In this document: piece by piece, positions 34,366 to 43,264 of the stretch
Layout: every line of letters starts with the position of its first letter
How positions within the stretch are numbered: the stretch's first letter is position 1
Assembly: GCA_041671545.1 (NCBI GenBank)
Contig: JBAZBI010000014.1
Span: forward strand, 1 to 64,000
Source of the DNA: UBA1563 sp041671545
Lineage (GTDB): Bacteria > Bacteroidota > Ignavibacteria > Ignavibacteriales > Ignavibacteriaceae
Direction of reading: 5' to 3'
Length of the DNA: 64,000 nucleotides
Notes under the pieces: generated by a model
The model's database searches: none
What the model saw: the letters and a program-made list of their open reading frames with translations, nothing else
What the model was told of the DNA's origin: nothing
Program-made: the position numbers and the translations under genes

Positions 34366-37300
34366 TTATTCTAAGTTTTTAAACAACCCGGCTATTTCTT
34401 TACTGAATTTGATCAAAAACTCAACCGTTTTTTCGGGAGATTCAAATCTGTTTTCGATCACTAATTTCATTGAATCTTTTTGCTGCTGAAATTTTACCGT
34501 CTCTTTATATCGCTCTAAAATAAAACGCATCATTTCTATAAAACGAATTTCGTAGTAATCTTGTTTCGCCCCTTTTGGCAGAATCAGAAAAATATTTTTC
34601 CGCTGAATGATCACCCTCTCGAACAAAGCGCGTGAAGCAAAATATTTTAACATTGCCATCGCCATTAAACGGCGGACGAGAATAGGAAGATCGCCAAAGC
34701 GGTCGATCATTTCTTCTTTTATTTCTTCAATCTCATTCAAATTTTTTACGCCGAACAAAGCCGTGTAAAAACTTAATCGATCCATCTGATCCGGCATAAA
34801 CGCGGTTGGAATTCCAATCTCAAAATATGCATCAATTGTTGGATCAGTGCGCTCCTGAGGTTTCGGTAGATTTTCAAAAACTTCTTTAAATTCTTCATAC
34901 TTCAATTCTTCAACGGCTTCGTTTATCATTTTAACGAAGAGATCAAAACCGACGTCGTTGATAAATCCGCTTTGCTCTGTACCGAGAAGATTACCGGCTC
35001 CGCGAATTTCGAGATCGCGCATGGCAAGATTAAATCCACTACCGATATCGGAAAATTCTTCGATCGCTTGCAAACGACGGAGAGCTTTTTTATTTATTCC
35101 TTCCATCGAAGGAACCAGAAAATATGCGTATGCCTGGCGGTCGCTTCTGCCAACGCGTCCGCGCAACTGATGCAATTCAGCAAGCCCAAATCTATCCGCC
35201 CGGTTGATGATCATCGTGTTCACATTCGGAATATCAATTCCCGATTCAATAATTTTTGTTGAGAGGAGTACATCAAATTTGCGGTTGAGAAAACCGTGAA
35301 TAATTTCTTCAAGCTGCGCCGGTTTCATTTGTCCGTGAGCAATACCAATTTTTATTTCCGGCATATACCGCAACAAGTAGCCGGAAAATTTTTCAATCGA
35401 TTGAACGCGATCATGTACAAAATAAACCTGTCCGTTTCGATGCAACTCATTCAATATCCACGTTTTAACTTTCGCCATATCAAACGTTGAAACGATTGTA
35501 TAAATTGGCTGCCGGTTTGGCGGCGGTGTTGCGATGATTGATAAATCGCGCGCGCCAAGAAGCGATAAATTTAATGTACGGGGAATCGGTGTTGCAGTGA
35601 GCGTAAGCGTATCAACATTAACCTTTATCGCTTTCAATTTCTCTTTCACCATCACGCCAAAGCGGTGTTCCTCATCGATGATGAGCAAACCTAAATCGTT
35701 AAACTTAATATCTTTTGAAAGAAGCCGGTGCGTTCCAATAACAATATCAACTTTCGATTGTGCCAACTGCTCAACAATTTCTTTTTGCTGCGCCTTAGTT
35801 TGGAAGCGCGAAAGAGCCGCAACTTTAACCGGGAATTGCGAAAGTCTATCTACAAAAGTATTGTAATGCTGTTCCGCTAAAATTGTAGTTGGAACAAGCA
35901 ACGCAACCTGCTTACCATCCTGCACCGCTTTGAACGCGGCTCGAACGGCAATTTCAGTTTTTCCAAATCCTACATCACCGCAGACAAGTCTATCCATCGG
36001 ACTAACAGCGTGCATATCCTGTTTAACTTCTTCCGTCACTTTTGCCTGATCGGGAGTATCTTCATAAATGAAAGAAGCTTCAAGTTCTTTCTGCCAAACG
36101 GAATCATCGCTGAACGCAAACCCGTGCGCGGCTTTTCGTTTTGCGTAAAGTACAATAAGCTCGCGTGCAGCTTCTTTAATTTTCTTCTTCGTTTTTTTCT
36201 TGGTGTTGCTCCAATCGCTTGAGCCAAGCGTTGAAAGCGATGGAGTTATTCCTTCTTTCGAAGAATATTTTTTTACAAGATGGAGATAATTAAGATTGAC
36301 GTAAACCACTCCGCCTTCGTTGTAAAAAAGCTTCATCGATTCTTGTTCAGCCTCGCCGATCTTGATGGTCTCAAGTCCGCCATATCTTCCGATTCCAAAT
36401 TCTTCATGCACAACAAAATCGCCCGGTTTGATTGAAGCGAATTCTTTATTCCGGTTCTTCTTTAAAGGTTTGTGTGATGGAAGTTTTGTGCGGTATGGTT
36501 TGCCGAACATTTGGTAATCGGTAAGCAGCAGAATTTTTTCTTTTTTGTTGATGAAGCCGTCTTTAACAGCAAGCGAAAATATTTTGATTTTCCCCTCATC
36601 AATAAAGGATGAAATCTCTTCGCTCAATTCTGAAAAAAGTTCATTCAACCGGTTTGTCTGCAGATCATTTTCCGCGGCAATAAAAATTTTGTAATCTTCT
36701 TTTTCAAATTGAAGGAGAGTGTTTAACAAAACTTTATAATTCGATTTTATTACCGGCGCTTCTGCGAAACCCAATTCAATTTTATTTTCTGATGAACCTA
36801 TTTCTTCTTCAATGATCCAGCGGGCAGAGGTTGAGGAAAAGATTATTGGTTGGTGGTTAGTTGTTTGTTGTTTGTCGTCATTCGTTGGTTCGGTTATCTC
36901 AAGTTCATTTAAAATATCGTTGAATTCATCATCAGCTTTTTCTTCTCTCGAAATTGAAGAATTGTTTGTGGAATTTTCTCTTCCAAGATTGCTCAGTTCG
37001 TAAGATGAAGCAAGAATAACCGGATTTGTCAAATACTCAAAAATATCAGACGGCCCATTGCCAACTGCTCCGCCTAAGGCGGACTGACCGCCCTGTTCCA
37101 AACTTCCCGCAATTGTTACTTCAATTGTCTTTTCAATTGAGCGTTGACTTTCGGGATCGAAGAAGCGGATCGACTCAATAAAATCGCCGTCAAACTCAAT
37201 ACGCACCGGCATCTTTTCGCTGTAAGACCAAAAATCAATTATTGCACCGCGTACGGAAAAGTCTCCCGGATCTTCCACAAATTTATCGCGGTTATAATTC

Positions 37301-37713
37301 AGCAAATTAAAATATTCAATTAAATCGCCGTACGTTAAACTTCCACCCACGGTAATTTTAGTTGTATTCTGTTCCACAACTTGTTTTGATGGAAGTGAAC
37401 ATGTAAGCAGTTCATAAGTTGAAAGAAGAATAAATTTTTCGCGCTTTGAAAGTTCTGTAAGTTTTTCTTGAATCGTTTCGGTTTTTAAATCCGTAATTGT
37501 TAAAAGATGTTCACTAAGTTCAAGAATGTTCAATTCAACATTCATTTCCAAAACCACTTGTTCGCTCGGCAGCAGAACCACAATCTGGTTCTCCTTCTCA
37601 AAAAGCTCTTTAACTAAAAAACTTTTGGAAGCGCCGCAAAGCGGAGAAATGCACGTTGATTTTGTTGCCTGAATTTGAAGATCAGGAAACAACTTTTTAT
37701 TAAATATTTGCAA
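34366..37713 (-). CDS. mfd: Transcription-repair coupling factor Mfd
   Basis: Mfd displaces RNA polymerase stalled at lesions and recruits UvrA. At 1115 residues it is slightly short. A UvrB-homology region (about 1-200) is followed by a variable segment. The RNA polymerase-interacting CarD-like domain starts KPGDFVVHEEFGIGRYGGLE. The translocase has CGDVGFGKTE, DEEHRFGV and a C-terminal D7 domain. Residues about 206-220 are encoded around a 15-bp palindrome, and residues 245-290 are low-complexity (Asn, Ser, Thr, Gln). Both look like tolerated insertions in the linker between UvrB-like and RID domains. Confidence 0.96.
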   Translation of the reverse strand: MQIFNKKLFPDLQIQATKSTCISPLCGASKSFLVKELFEKENQIVVLLPSEQVVLEMNVELNILELSEHLLTITDLKTETIQEKLTELSKREKFILLSTYELLTCSLPSKQVVEQNTTKITVGGSLTYGDLIEYFNLLNYNRDKFVEDPGDFSVRGAIIDFWSYSEKMPVRIEFDGDFIESIRFFDPESQRSIEKTIEVTIAGSLEQGGQSALGGAVGNGPSDIFEYLTNPVILASSYELSNLGRENSTNNSSISREEKADDEFNDILNELEITEPTNDDKQQTTNHQPIIFSSTSARWIIEEEIGSSENKIELGFAEAPVIKSNYKVLLNTLLQFEKEDYKIFIAAENDLQTNRLNELFSELSEEISSFIDEGKIKIFSLAVKDGFINKKEKILLLTDYQMFGKPYRTKLPSHKPLKKNRNKEFASIKPGDFVVHEEFGIGRYGGLETIKIGEAEQESMKLFYNEGGVVYVNLNYLHLVKKYSSKEGITPSLSTLGSSDWSNTKKKTKKKIKEAARELIVLYAKRKAAHGFAFSDDSVWQKELEASFIYEDTPDQAKVTEEVKQDMHAVSPMDRLVCGDVGFGKTEIAVRAAFKAVQDGKQVALLVPTTILAEQHYNTFVDRLSQFPVKVAALSRFQTKAQQKEIVEQLAQSKVDIVIGTHRLLSKDIKFNDLGLLIIDEEHRFGVMVKEKLKAIKVNVDTLTLTATPIPRTLNLSLLGARDLSIIATPPPNRQPIYTIVSTFDMAKVKTWILNELHRNGQVYFVHDRVQSIEKFSGYLLRYMPEIKIGIAHGQMKPAQLEEIIHGFLNRKFDVLLSTKIIESGIDIPNVNTMIINRADRFGLAELHQLRGRVGRSDRQAYAYFLVPSMEGINKKALRRLQAIEEFSDIGSGFNLAMRDLEIRGAGNLLGTEQSGFINDVGFDLFVKMINEAVEELKYEEFKEVFENLPKPQERTDPTIDAYFEIGIPTAFMPDQMDRLSFYTALFGVKNLNEIEEIKEEMIDRFGDLPILVRRLMAMAMLKYFASRALFERVIIQRKNIFLILPKGAKQDYYEIRFIEMMRFILERYKETVKFQQQKDSMKLVIENRFESPEKTVEFLIKFSKEIAGLFKNLE
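37069..37083. repeat. REP-like palindrome inside mfd
   Basis: TCCGCCTAAGGCGGA is a near-perfect palindrome (arms TCCGCC and GGCGGA) lying in the mfd coding frame. The encoded stretch around residues 206-220 is Gly-rich (GGQSALGGAVGNG) and unlike the flanking protein. This suggests a GC-rich extragenic-type repeat inserted in frame in a permissive linker. Confidence 0.55.
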
Positions 37714-37753
37714 TTGATTTATGATCGTAAGTTGAAGGAAGTAATGCTAAAAA

Positions 37754-38032
37754 TTATTTGTAAATGTTTCCTCTGAAATCAATTTCATAGATCAGCAGGT
37801 TATCGTTTTGTTTGTCTATTTTGAAAATTATCCGAAGTTTGCCTATGCGCATTCTTAAAAAGCCCTTCCAATTTCCCTCAAGTGTTTTAATATTGAGGAC
37901 TCTGAATGGGATAACCCCGTTTTCGCTTATCGCGGTAAAAAGTTCTTTTATTTTCTGCCTTATCTTTTCTTTTTCCTTATCGGTGACCGTCCCAAGAAAT
38001 TTAGTTGCATTCTTACTAAAAAGAATTTTCAT
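37754..38032 (-). CDS. RelE/StbE-type toxin
   Basis: A 92-residue RelE superfamily protein: MKILFSKNATKFLGTVTDKE at the start and FRMRIGKLRIIF-like RMRIGKLRIIFKI with IYEIDFRGNIYK at the end. This matches the RelE/mRNA-interferase fold with basic residues on the C-terminal strand. Its start overlaps the upstream antitoxin stop by 4 bp, and mfd begins 40 bp downstream, so it may share a transcript with mfd. Confidence 0.88.
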   Translation of the reverse strand: MKILFSKNATKFLGTVTDKEKEKIRQKIKELFTAISENGVIPFRVLNIKTLEGNWKGFLRMRIGKLRIIFKIDKQNDNLLIYEIDFRGNIYK

Positions 38033-38241
38033 GCCGTAATCCAGGAGGTAAGATCATTAAACTCGTCTGCATTAGAATCATCAGGAGTAGCGAACCGCTT
38101 TTCAATATCTGCCATTTCCTTTTTTGTTACAACCGGAATAACCGCCTGATACATCTGAAGTCTCTCTTCCTTTAATACTTCACGCACGCCTTCTTTGATC
38201 AACTCTTTCAGCATATCATTTACAGCCAACGTATTTGCCAT
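38029..38241 (-). CDS. Antitoxin of the RelE module
   Basis: A 70-residue helical, acidic protein directly upstream of the RelE-like gene with a 4-bp overlap. No strong family motif is visible; the first half (LAVNDMLKELIKEGVREVLK, residues 5-24) is amphipathic and could dimerise or bind DNA. Position and size make it the antitoxin. It diverges from the radical SAM gene across a 134-bp gap. Confidence 0.72.
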   Translation of the reverse strand: MANTLAVNDMLKELIKEGVREVLKEERLQMYQAVIPVVTKKEMADIEKRFATPDDSNADEFNDLTSWITA

Positions 38242-38375
38242 TTCAAACTCCTTTTGAATAATAATTCCACCTGTAAAATAACAAAAACTTCTTTACCGGT
38301 TCAATACAAATTAGCGTGATTATGGAAGTCAATCAATTCTCATGTTTGTGCCGTTTTAATTGCTAATTTTGTGTT

Positions 38376-39362
38376 ATGAATTTCATTCCATCATACATAA
38401 AACTCAATGCTTCCGGTGAACTCTTTGAACGCGTGCTGAAAGCGGAAGAAATTTTAAAAGCTTGCACAAGCTGCCCGAAAAATTGTTTAACCGACAGAAC
38501 GGTTAACGAACTCGGCAAATGCTTAAGTGGTTATCTTCCGATAGTATCCTCTTACACAGCGCACTTTGGCGAAGAACCGGTTTTAAGCGGAACGAACGGA
38601 GCGGGAAATATTTTTTTCGGCAATTGTAATTTGCGATGCGTTTTCTGTCAGAATTTTGAGATCAGTCAAAACTGGAAAATTGAAAAAGAACATGAAGTTT
38701 CGTTTGAGCGGTTGGCGGAAATTATGCTCGAACTGCAAAACAGAAAATGCCACAACATCGGATTGGTTTCACCGACACATTTTTCCGCACAAATTCTGAA
38801 ATCAATTTACCTTGCTGTGCAAAAAGATTTGCGGCTTCCCATAATTTACAATACGAACGGATACGATTCAGTAGAAATGTTAAAACTCTACAAAGACGTA
38901 ACCGATATTTATCTCCCCGATTTCAAATACGGAAACAGCGAATACGGAAATCAACTTTCTAAAGTAGATAATTATTTTGAACAAACTAAACTTGCTGTAA
39001 AAGAAATGTACGAGCAAGTCGGTGATGAGCTTGTTTATCAAGGTGATGTGGTTGTGCGTGGTTTAATTATCCGTCACCTTGTTCTGCCAAACGATCTTTC
39101 TGAATCGGAAAAAGTGTTTGAGTTTATTGCAAAAGAGTTGGGTCCGAAAATTCATATTTCAGTAATGTCGCAATACTTTCCATCGAACAAAGCGGAGAAA
39201 GAAATTTTGATTAACCGGACTATCCGCGCATCCGAATATGAACGCGTTTTAGATTTGCTCGATAAATTCAATTTAAAAAACGGTTGGACGCAGGAGTTTG
39301 AGAGTGAGAAATTTTATAGACCGGAATTTCGTAAAGACAGAATCCAACCTTTTAAAGCTTAA
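38376..39362 (+). CDS. Radical SAM protein, PflA-like (COG1313-type)
   Basis: A 328-residue radical SAM protein. The [4Fe-4S]/SAM motif is C84-NLR-C88-VF-C91, a canonical CX3CX2C. A second Cys set lies upstream: C30, C33, C37 and C49 in CTSCPKNC and GKC. The stretch AHFGEEPVLSGTNGAGNIFF (62-81) fits the COG1313 PflX-like family. It converges on the Memo-AMMECR1 pair, and the stop codons of the two strands overlap. A radical SAM, Memo and AMMECR1 trio is a recurrent bacterial association of unknown biochemistry, so this gene is probably part of it, though the family differs from the usual member. Confidence 0.85.
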   Translation: MNFIPSYIKLNASGELFERVLKAEEILKACTSCPKNCLTDRTVNELGKCLSGYLPIVSSYTAHFGEEPVLSGTNGAGNIFFGNCNLRCVFCQNFEISQNWKIEKEHEVSFERLAEIMLELQNRKCHNIGLVSPTHFSAQILKSIYLAVQKDLRLPIIYNTNGYDSVEMLKLYKDVTDIYLPDFKYGNSEYGNQLSKVDNYFEQTKLAVKEMYEQVGDELVYQGDVVVRGLIIRHLVLPNDLSESEKVFEFIAKELGPKIHISVMSQYFPSNKAEKEILINRTIRASEYERVLDLLDKFNLKNGWTQEFESEKFYRPEFRKDRIQPFKA

Positions 39363-40174
39363 CTGTAAATCGCAGCAGAAAGATACCCTACAACCTGCTG
39401 GTAATCAAGAGAAACTTCTCCAGAGGTTGTACGGTGAATAACTTTAGCTTTATTTTGTTTTTGTTCTATAGCTTTTAAAACAGCAAGAATAAGTCCACCG
39501 CCGCATGCTTCGCTTTTGCCGGAATTCAAATCGCGTGATAACCCATTATAATCAAGCGCCTCAATGTACTCGGCAATTTTTGCATCCATTAATTCTGCTT
39601 TTTTTTGCGAATGATAATGCGACAGATCAGAACTAACCACAACCAATGTTTCATCATTTAAAACGGAAGCAAGACTTTCTGCAAGCGCTTCAACATAAAC
39701 TTCATTTTGGTCTCCCATTACAACGGGAACTATCGTAAAATCATTTAAAACTGTTTGCAAAAACGGAAGCTGAACTTCGATAGCATGTTCTTCCCTATGT
39801 CCTTCTTTTCCGCGGAAAATTCTTTTTGAACCCTTTACTAAAAGTTCAGAAACATCATGATTCACAGGCACAAGTCCGAGCGGAGTTTCGTAAGCATCGC
39901 CGTTATAGATTGAAATGTCGGGAAAATATTCGTGGTGGCTGGGTGAAAGAATTATTACCGTTGAATATTTTTTCCCGTTAATTGCGTTGTAACCATACGC
40001 TGCGGTTAATCCGGAATAGGTGTATCCAGCGTGTGGAGCAATAATCATATGCAAATTCGGAAAAAGGAAATCGTTCGTTGCCGTGTCCAGCATCTTTTGA
40101 ATTTGCGTTTGTAAAACACTTGGCTTTTCGGGATAAAAATACCCGGCAAAATATGGAGGTCTATTTTCTTTCAC
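39359..40174 (-). CDS. Memo-family protein (AmmeMemoRadiSam system protein B)
   Basis: A 271-residue Memo-like protein, structurally related to extradiol dioxygenases of the LigB type. The putative metal or active-site residues are all visible: H48 in IIAPHAGYTYSG, H80-H81 in SPSHHEYFP, D183 and H186 in SSDLSHYHS, and C224 in SEACGGGLIL. The human MEMO1 counterparts are reported as His49, His81 and Cys244. It overlaps the AMMECR1 gene by 14 bp, so the two are translationally coupled. The substrate is unknown. Confidence 0.93.
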   Translation of the reverse strand: MKENRPPYFAGYFYPEKPSVLQTQIQKMLDTATNDFLFPNLHMIIAPHAGYTYSGLTAAYGYNAINGKKYSTVIILSPSHHEYFPDISIYNGDAYETPLGLVPVNHDVSELLVKGSKRIFRGKEGHREEHAIEVQLPFLQTVLNDFTIVPVVMGDQNEVYVEALAESLASVLNDETLVVVSSDLSHYHSQKKAELMDAKIAEYIEALDYNGLSRDLNSGKSEACGGGLILAVLKAIEQKQNKAKVIHRTTSGEVSLDYQQVVGYLSAAIYS

Positions 40175-40742
40175 CGGTCAAGTCCCTATGTTGTTCTTCG
40201 CGAAAAACTTCCGCGGTAAAGGCTTTAATATTCAGGAACTTCGTTCGCCATAAATAAGGATCGGTTCCGGCTTTTTGACATAATGCAGTTAAAAAATCAT
40301 TAAGGGTAAATCGATTTTCCGTTGCCACTTGCGGCAGCAGCAAACCACGGGCATCGGGTTCATCTAAAATTAAACCATGAGTGCCAATTTTAATTTCATT
40401 ATAATTTGAAATTTGAACTGCCGGAGTTAAAACGGAAATTTCTATCAGAAGTCGGCTTATTTCTTCTGAAGAGACAGGAGGAAACCGCGGATCTTCGAGT
40501 GCGGAAAGTCTCGCGACTTCATAGATCGTTTCAGCCAGAGGAGTGTGTGCGGTAACATAACCAATACAGCCGCGTAATTGTTTGTGTTTGGTGAGCGTAA
40601 CAAAACATCCCGTATGCACTACAAGCGATGGATGGCGGGCATAATCAATCTCCGGCATCGATGGGAATTCTTCATAAATTGATTCGATCGACTGTCGCGC
40701 GATTAAAAGCAATATTCCTCTTTCATCTTTTGTTAGAAACAT
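40161..40742 (-). CDS. AMMECR1-family protein (AmmeMemoRadiSam system protein A)
   Basis: A 193-residue AMMECR1 domain protein. The family signature LRGCIGY is at residues 56-62, with DPRFPPVS and the PEIDYARHP segment also conserved. AMMECR1 proteins are found in archaea, bacteria and animals, and their reaction is not established. The gene lies upstream of and overlaps the Memo gene, and the DUF4905 gene ends 11 bp before it, so DUF4905, AMMECR1 and Memo may share a transcript with tnaA. Confidence 0.93.
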   Translation of the reverse strand: MFLTKDERGILLLIARQSIESIYEEFPSMPEIDYARHPSLVVHTGCFVTLTKHKQLRGCIGYVTAHTPLAETIYEVARLSALEDPRFPPVSSEEISRLLIEISVLTPAVQISNYNEIKIGTHGLILDEPDARGLLLPQVATENRFTLNDFLTALCQKAGTDPYLWRTKFLNIKAFTAEVFREEQHRDLTGERK

Positions 40743-40753
40743 AACTTCCTCAG

Positions 40754-41584
40754 TTAGATATCCATTTTTACTATTTCAATGATCTGTTTTTCTTTTATAA
40801 GGAAAAGAAATTTCTTGTAAATGAAAAACGAATCGACAGCATATTGATGAATATTTTTGTTCAGAACGGCGGAGTATAAAAGTGAACCGGTTGCTGTATC
40901 GCAAATATAAAAATGCTGGGTGAATTTCTCATCCTTTTTTTCGTGAAAAGTGAAGAAGAGCGATTTTTCGTGTTGGAAATATTCTACCTGCCCGGAGAAT
41001 GAAAATTTGGAAATGGAATTTCTAATACAATCAAATTGAGGTTCGTCATTCAACGGATTAAAAACTTCCGGAAAAAGGTAATCGGTGTACGATTTTTTTG
41101 TTTGAGCTTCTTCTTTTAACAGATTTACCTGCGCATATTCTTCACCGAGATTACGGATCACCTCTCCGGTTTGTAAATCGATCTCCACATAAAACCTTCC
41201 CTCAAACTGCTGTTGAAAAGCGACGATCTTTTCGTTGTCGGAAAAGAAATAAGTCAACGTTTCATTCTGCCAAAGAATTTTTTTCTGCTTAAGATCGTAA
41301 GCAAAAAATCCTTTGTGCTGCGGCATATCGGGCTTTAAGTAAAAATGGAAAACGATAATATCATTCTCCACCGCTTCAATTCCGATCCACGCTTTTTCAT
41401 TGAATTGAAAATTTAAAAAGATTTTTGCTTTGGTCGAAAGATCGTAGCAAGAAAAAAACACTTCTCTCGTTTGCGGATCGCGTTCTTCAATAAGAAGTTT
41501 GTCAGTCTCGGAAATTAGAATCCGCCAAATTTGTTTTTTGTTGTTGTGTTTTAAATATCCCGTAATTTTTTTCTTGCCGATCAT
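40754..41584 (-). CDS. DUF4905-like protein
   Basis: A 276-residue protein with many short beta strands and Trp/Phe/Tyr-rich turns, resembling the DUF4905 family of Bacteroidota and relatives. There is no signal peptide or membrane segment. Repeats such as KQIWRILISE, KKILWQNETL and GSLLYSAVLNK suggest a propeller-like fold. Its start overlaps the tryptophanase stop by 4 bp. Function unknown; the family call is from general resemblance. Confidence 0.6.
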   Translation of the reverse strand: MIGKKKITGYLKHNNKKQIWRILISETDKLLIEERDPQTREVFFSCYDLSTKAKIFLNFQFNEKAWIGIEAVENDIIVFHFYLKPDMPQHKGFFAYDLKQKKILWQNETLTYFFSDNEKIVAFQQQFEGRFYVEIDLQTGEVIRNLGEEYAQVNLLKEEAQTKKSYTDYLFPEVFNPLNDEPQFDCIRNSISKFSFSGQVEYFQHEKSLFFTFHEKKDEKFTQHFYICDTATGSLLYSAVLNKNIHQYAVDSFFIYKKFLFLIKEKQIIEIVKMDI

Positions 41585-42951
41585 ATTTGCTCAAACCTTG
41601 CCGTAAAGTGACGAAGCATCGGCGCTTCATATGTAAATTTCAAGCCGCGCATCTTTTCCCGCTGCTTGTAAGTATCTATTACTACTTCGCTTACATAATC
41701 AATATGACTTTGCGTATAAACTCTGCGCGGAATTGCCAAACGGACAAGCTCCATCGGCGGAGAAATCATGTTGCCGTTTTCATCATTCTTGCCAAACATT
41801 ACGCTTCCAATTTCTACAGAACGAATTCCGCCTTCGATATATAAGGCGCAAACGATTGCCTGTCCCGGGAATTGATACGGAGGAATTTCCGGTAAAAATC
41901 TTTTCGCGTCAATATAAATTGCGTGCCCGCCGGGTGGTTCGATAATCGGCACTCCGGCGGCGACTAATTTATCTCCGAGATAAGCAACGCTGCGAATCCT
42001 GTAATGGAGATAATTTTCATCTAAAACTTCTTCCAAACCTTGAGCAACAGCCTCCAAATCTCTTCCGGCAAGTCCGCCGTAAGTTGGAAAACCTTCGGTA
42101 ACAATTAAAAGATTACGGCACTGCGTTGCAAGTTTTTCATCCTGCATTGCCAAAAATCCGCCGATGTTTACCAGCGCGTCTTTCTTTGCGCTCATGGTAA
42201 TACCGTCAGCGTACGAAAAAATTTCCTGCGCAATTTCAAGAGGTGATTTATCCTTGTATCCCGCTTCTCTTGTTTTGATGAAGTAGGCGTTTTCTGCAAA
42301 TCGGCATGCATCAATAAAAAGAGGAATTCCGTATTTCTTACAAACTTCTTTTGTTTCGCGGATATTCTGCATTGAGACAGGCTGCCCACCGCCGGAATTA
42401 TTTGTAATGGTAATCATACATAGAGGAATATTTTCTTTTCCTTTTTCTTGAATAAATTTTTCGAGTTTTTCAACATCCATGTTTCCTTTAAAGTCGGCGC
42501 GAATTTCGGGATGCTTTCCGATTTCATTCAGAAAATCATCCGCCTCAGCGCCGGAAAACTCAATATTTGCGCGGGTAGTATCGAAGTGGGTATTGTTCGG
42601 AAAATATTTCCCTTTCCCGCCGACGATGGAGAAAAGAATTTTTTCCGCCGCTCTTCCTTGATGTGTTGGAATAATAAATTTCATCCCGGTAATTTTTCTG
42701 ATCGCTTCTTCAAACCGATAAAAAGATTTTGATCCGGCATACGATTCATCGCCTTGCATAATTCCCGCCCACTGTGCGGCGCTCATTGCGGAGGTTCCGC
42801 TGTCGGTAAGTAAATCGATAAGCACATTATCTGCGTGGATAAGAAAGGGATTATATCCCGCATCTTTTAAAATTACTTCCCTCTCTTCTCTTGTTGTAAA
42901 ACGTATCGGTTCAACCGATTTTATCTTGAATGGTTCTATTATGGTTTGCAT
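41581..42951 (-). CDS. tnaA: Tryptophanase (PLP beta-eliminating lyase)
   Basis: A 456-residue PLP enzyme cleaving L-tryptophan to indole, pyruvate and ammonia. The PLP lysine is K257 in MSAKKDALVNIGG. The closest alternative is tyrosine phenol-lyase. The three positions that separate the two enzymes are D124 (THFDTTR), I381 (RSVEIGS) and H448 (LRHFTARF); they match tryptophanase, whereas tyrosine phenol-lyase has Thr, Arg and Phe. I see no TnaC-like leader peptide, so regulation differs from that of E. coli. The DUF4905 gene overlaps its end. Confidence 0.87.
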   Translation of the reverse strand: MQTIIEPFKIKSVEPIRFTTREEREVILKDAGYNPFLIHADNVLIDLLTDSGTSAMSAAQWAGIMQGDESYAGSKSFYRFEEAIRKITGMKFIIPTHQGRAAEKILFSIVGGKGKYFPNNTHFDTTRANIEFSGAEADDFLNEIGKHPEIRADFKGNMDVEKLEKFIQEKGKENIPLCMITITNNSGGGQPVSMQNIRETKEVCKKYGIPLFIDACRFAENAYFIKTREAGYKDKSPLEIAQEIFSYADGITMSAKKDALVNIGGFLAMQDEKLATQCRNLLIVTEGFPTYGGLAGRDLEAVAQGLEEVLDENYLHYRIRSVAYLGDKLVAAGVPIIEPPGGHAIYIDAKRFLPEIPPYQFPGQAIVCALYIEGGIRSVEIGSVMFGKNDENGNMISPPMELVRLAIPRRVYTQSHIDYVSEVVIDTYKQREKMRGLKFTYEAPMLRHFTARFEQI

Positions 42952-43061
42952 AAGATTTTTCTTGCTAAATTTTTAAAATATTATAAGTAAACTACTTCAA
43001 TTGATTTTGAGCGCCAAATTGTTCGCCAGGTTAAAGAGCGATCAAATTATATAAAGACACA

Positions 43062-43128
43062 CGGCATGTTTTCACGTAATGTGATTAGCAATACCATGCC
43101 GGGAAAATAACACGAAGGTGTTATTCCC
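43062..43128. repeat. REP-like composite palindrome
   Basis: CGGCATG (43062-43068) pairs with CATGCCG (43095-43101). A second hairpin follows directly, with arms AATAACAC (43106-43113) and GTGTTATT (43118-43125) around GAAG, extended by GGG and CCC. Together they form a two-hairpin extragenic element in the 313-bp gene-free stretch between tnaA and the next lipoprotein. The remainder (43129-43264) is AT-rich with nothing recognisable except the AAAGGG ribosome site. Confidence 0.6.
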
Positions 43129-43264
43129 TAACCTTAAGTTTTATTTAAATTTATTTTACTATTTTATTCAAATTTAGTAATATTACAGGGCAATGAAATG
43201 AATTGTTCTGCAATGTTTAGTTAATCAAAAATAATTTAACTAATTATCATTGAAAGGGATTTAT

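Noticed and set aside
41581..42951. Tyrosine phenol-lyase
   Set aside because: Discriminating residues are Asp, Ile and His rather than Thr, Arg and Phe.
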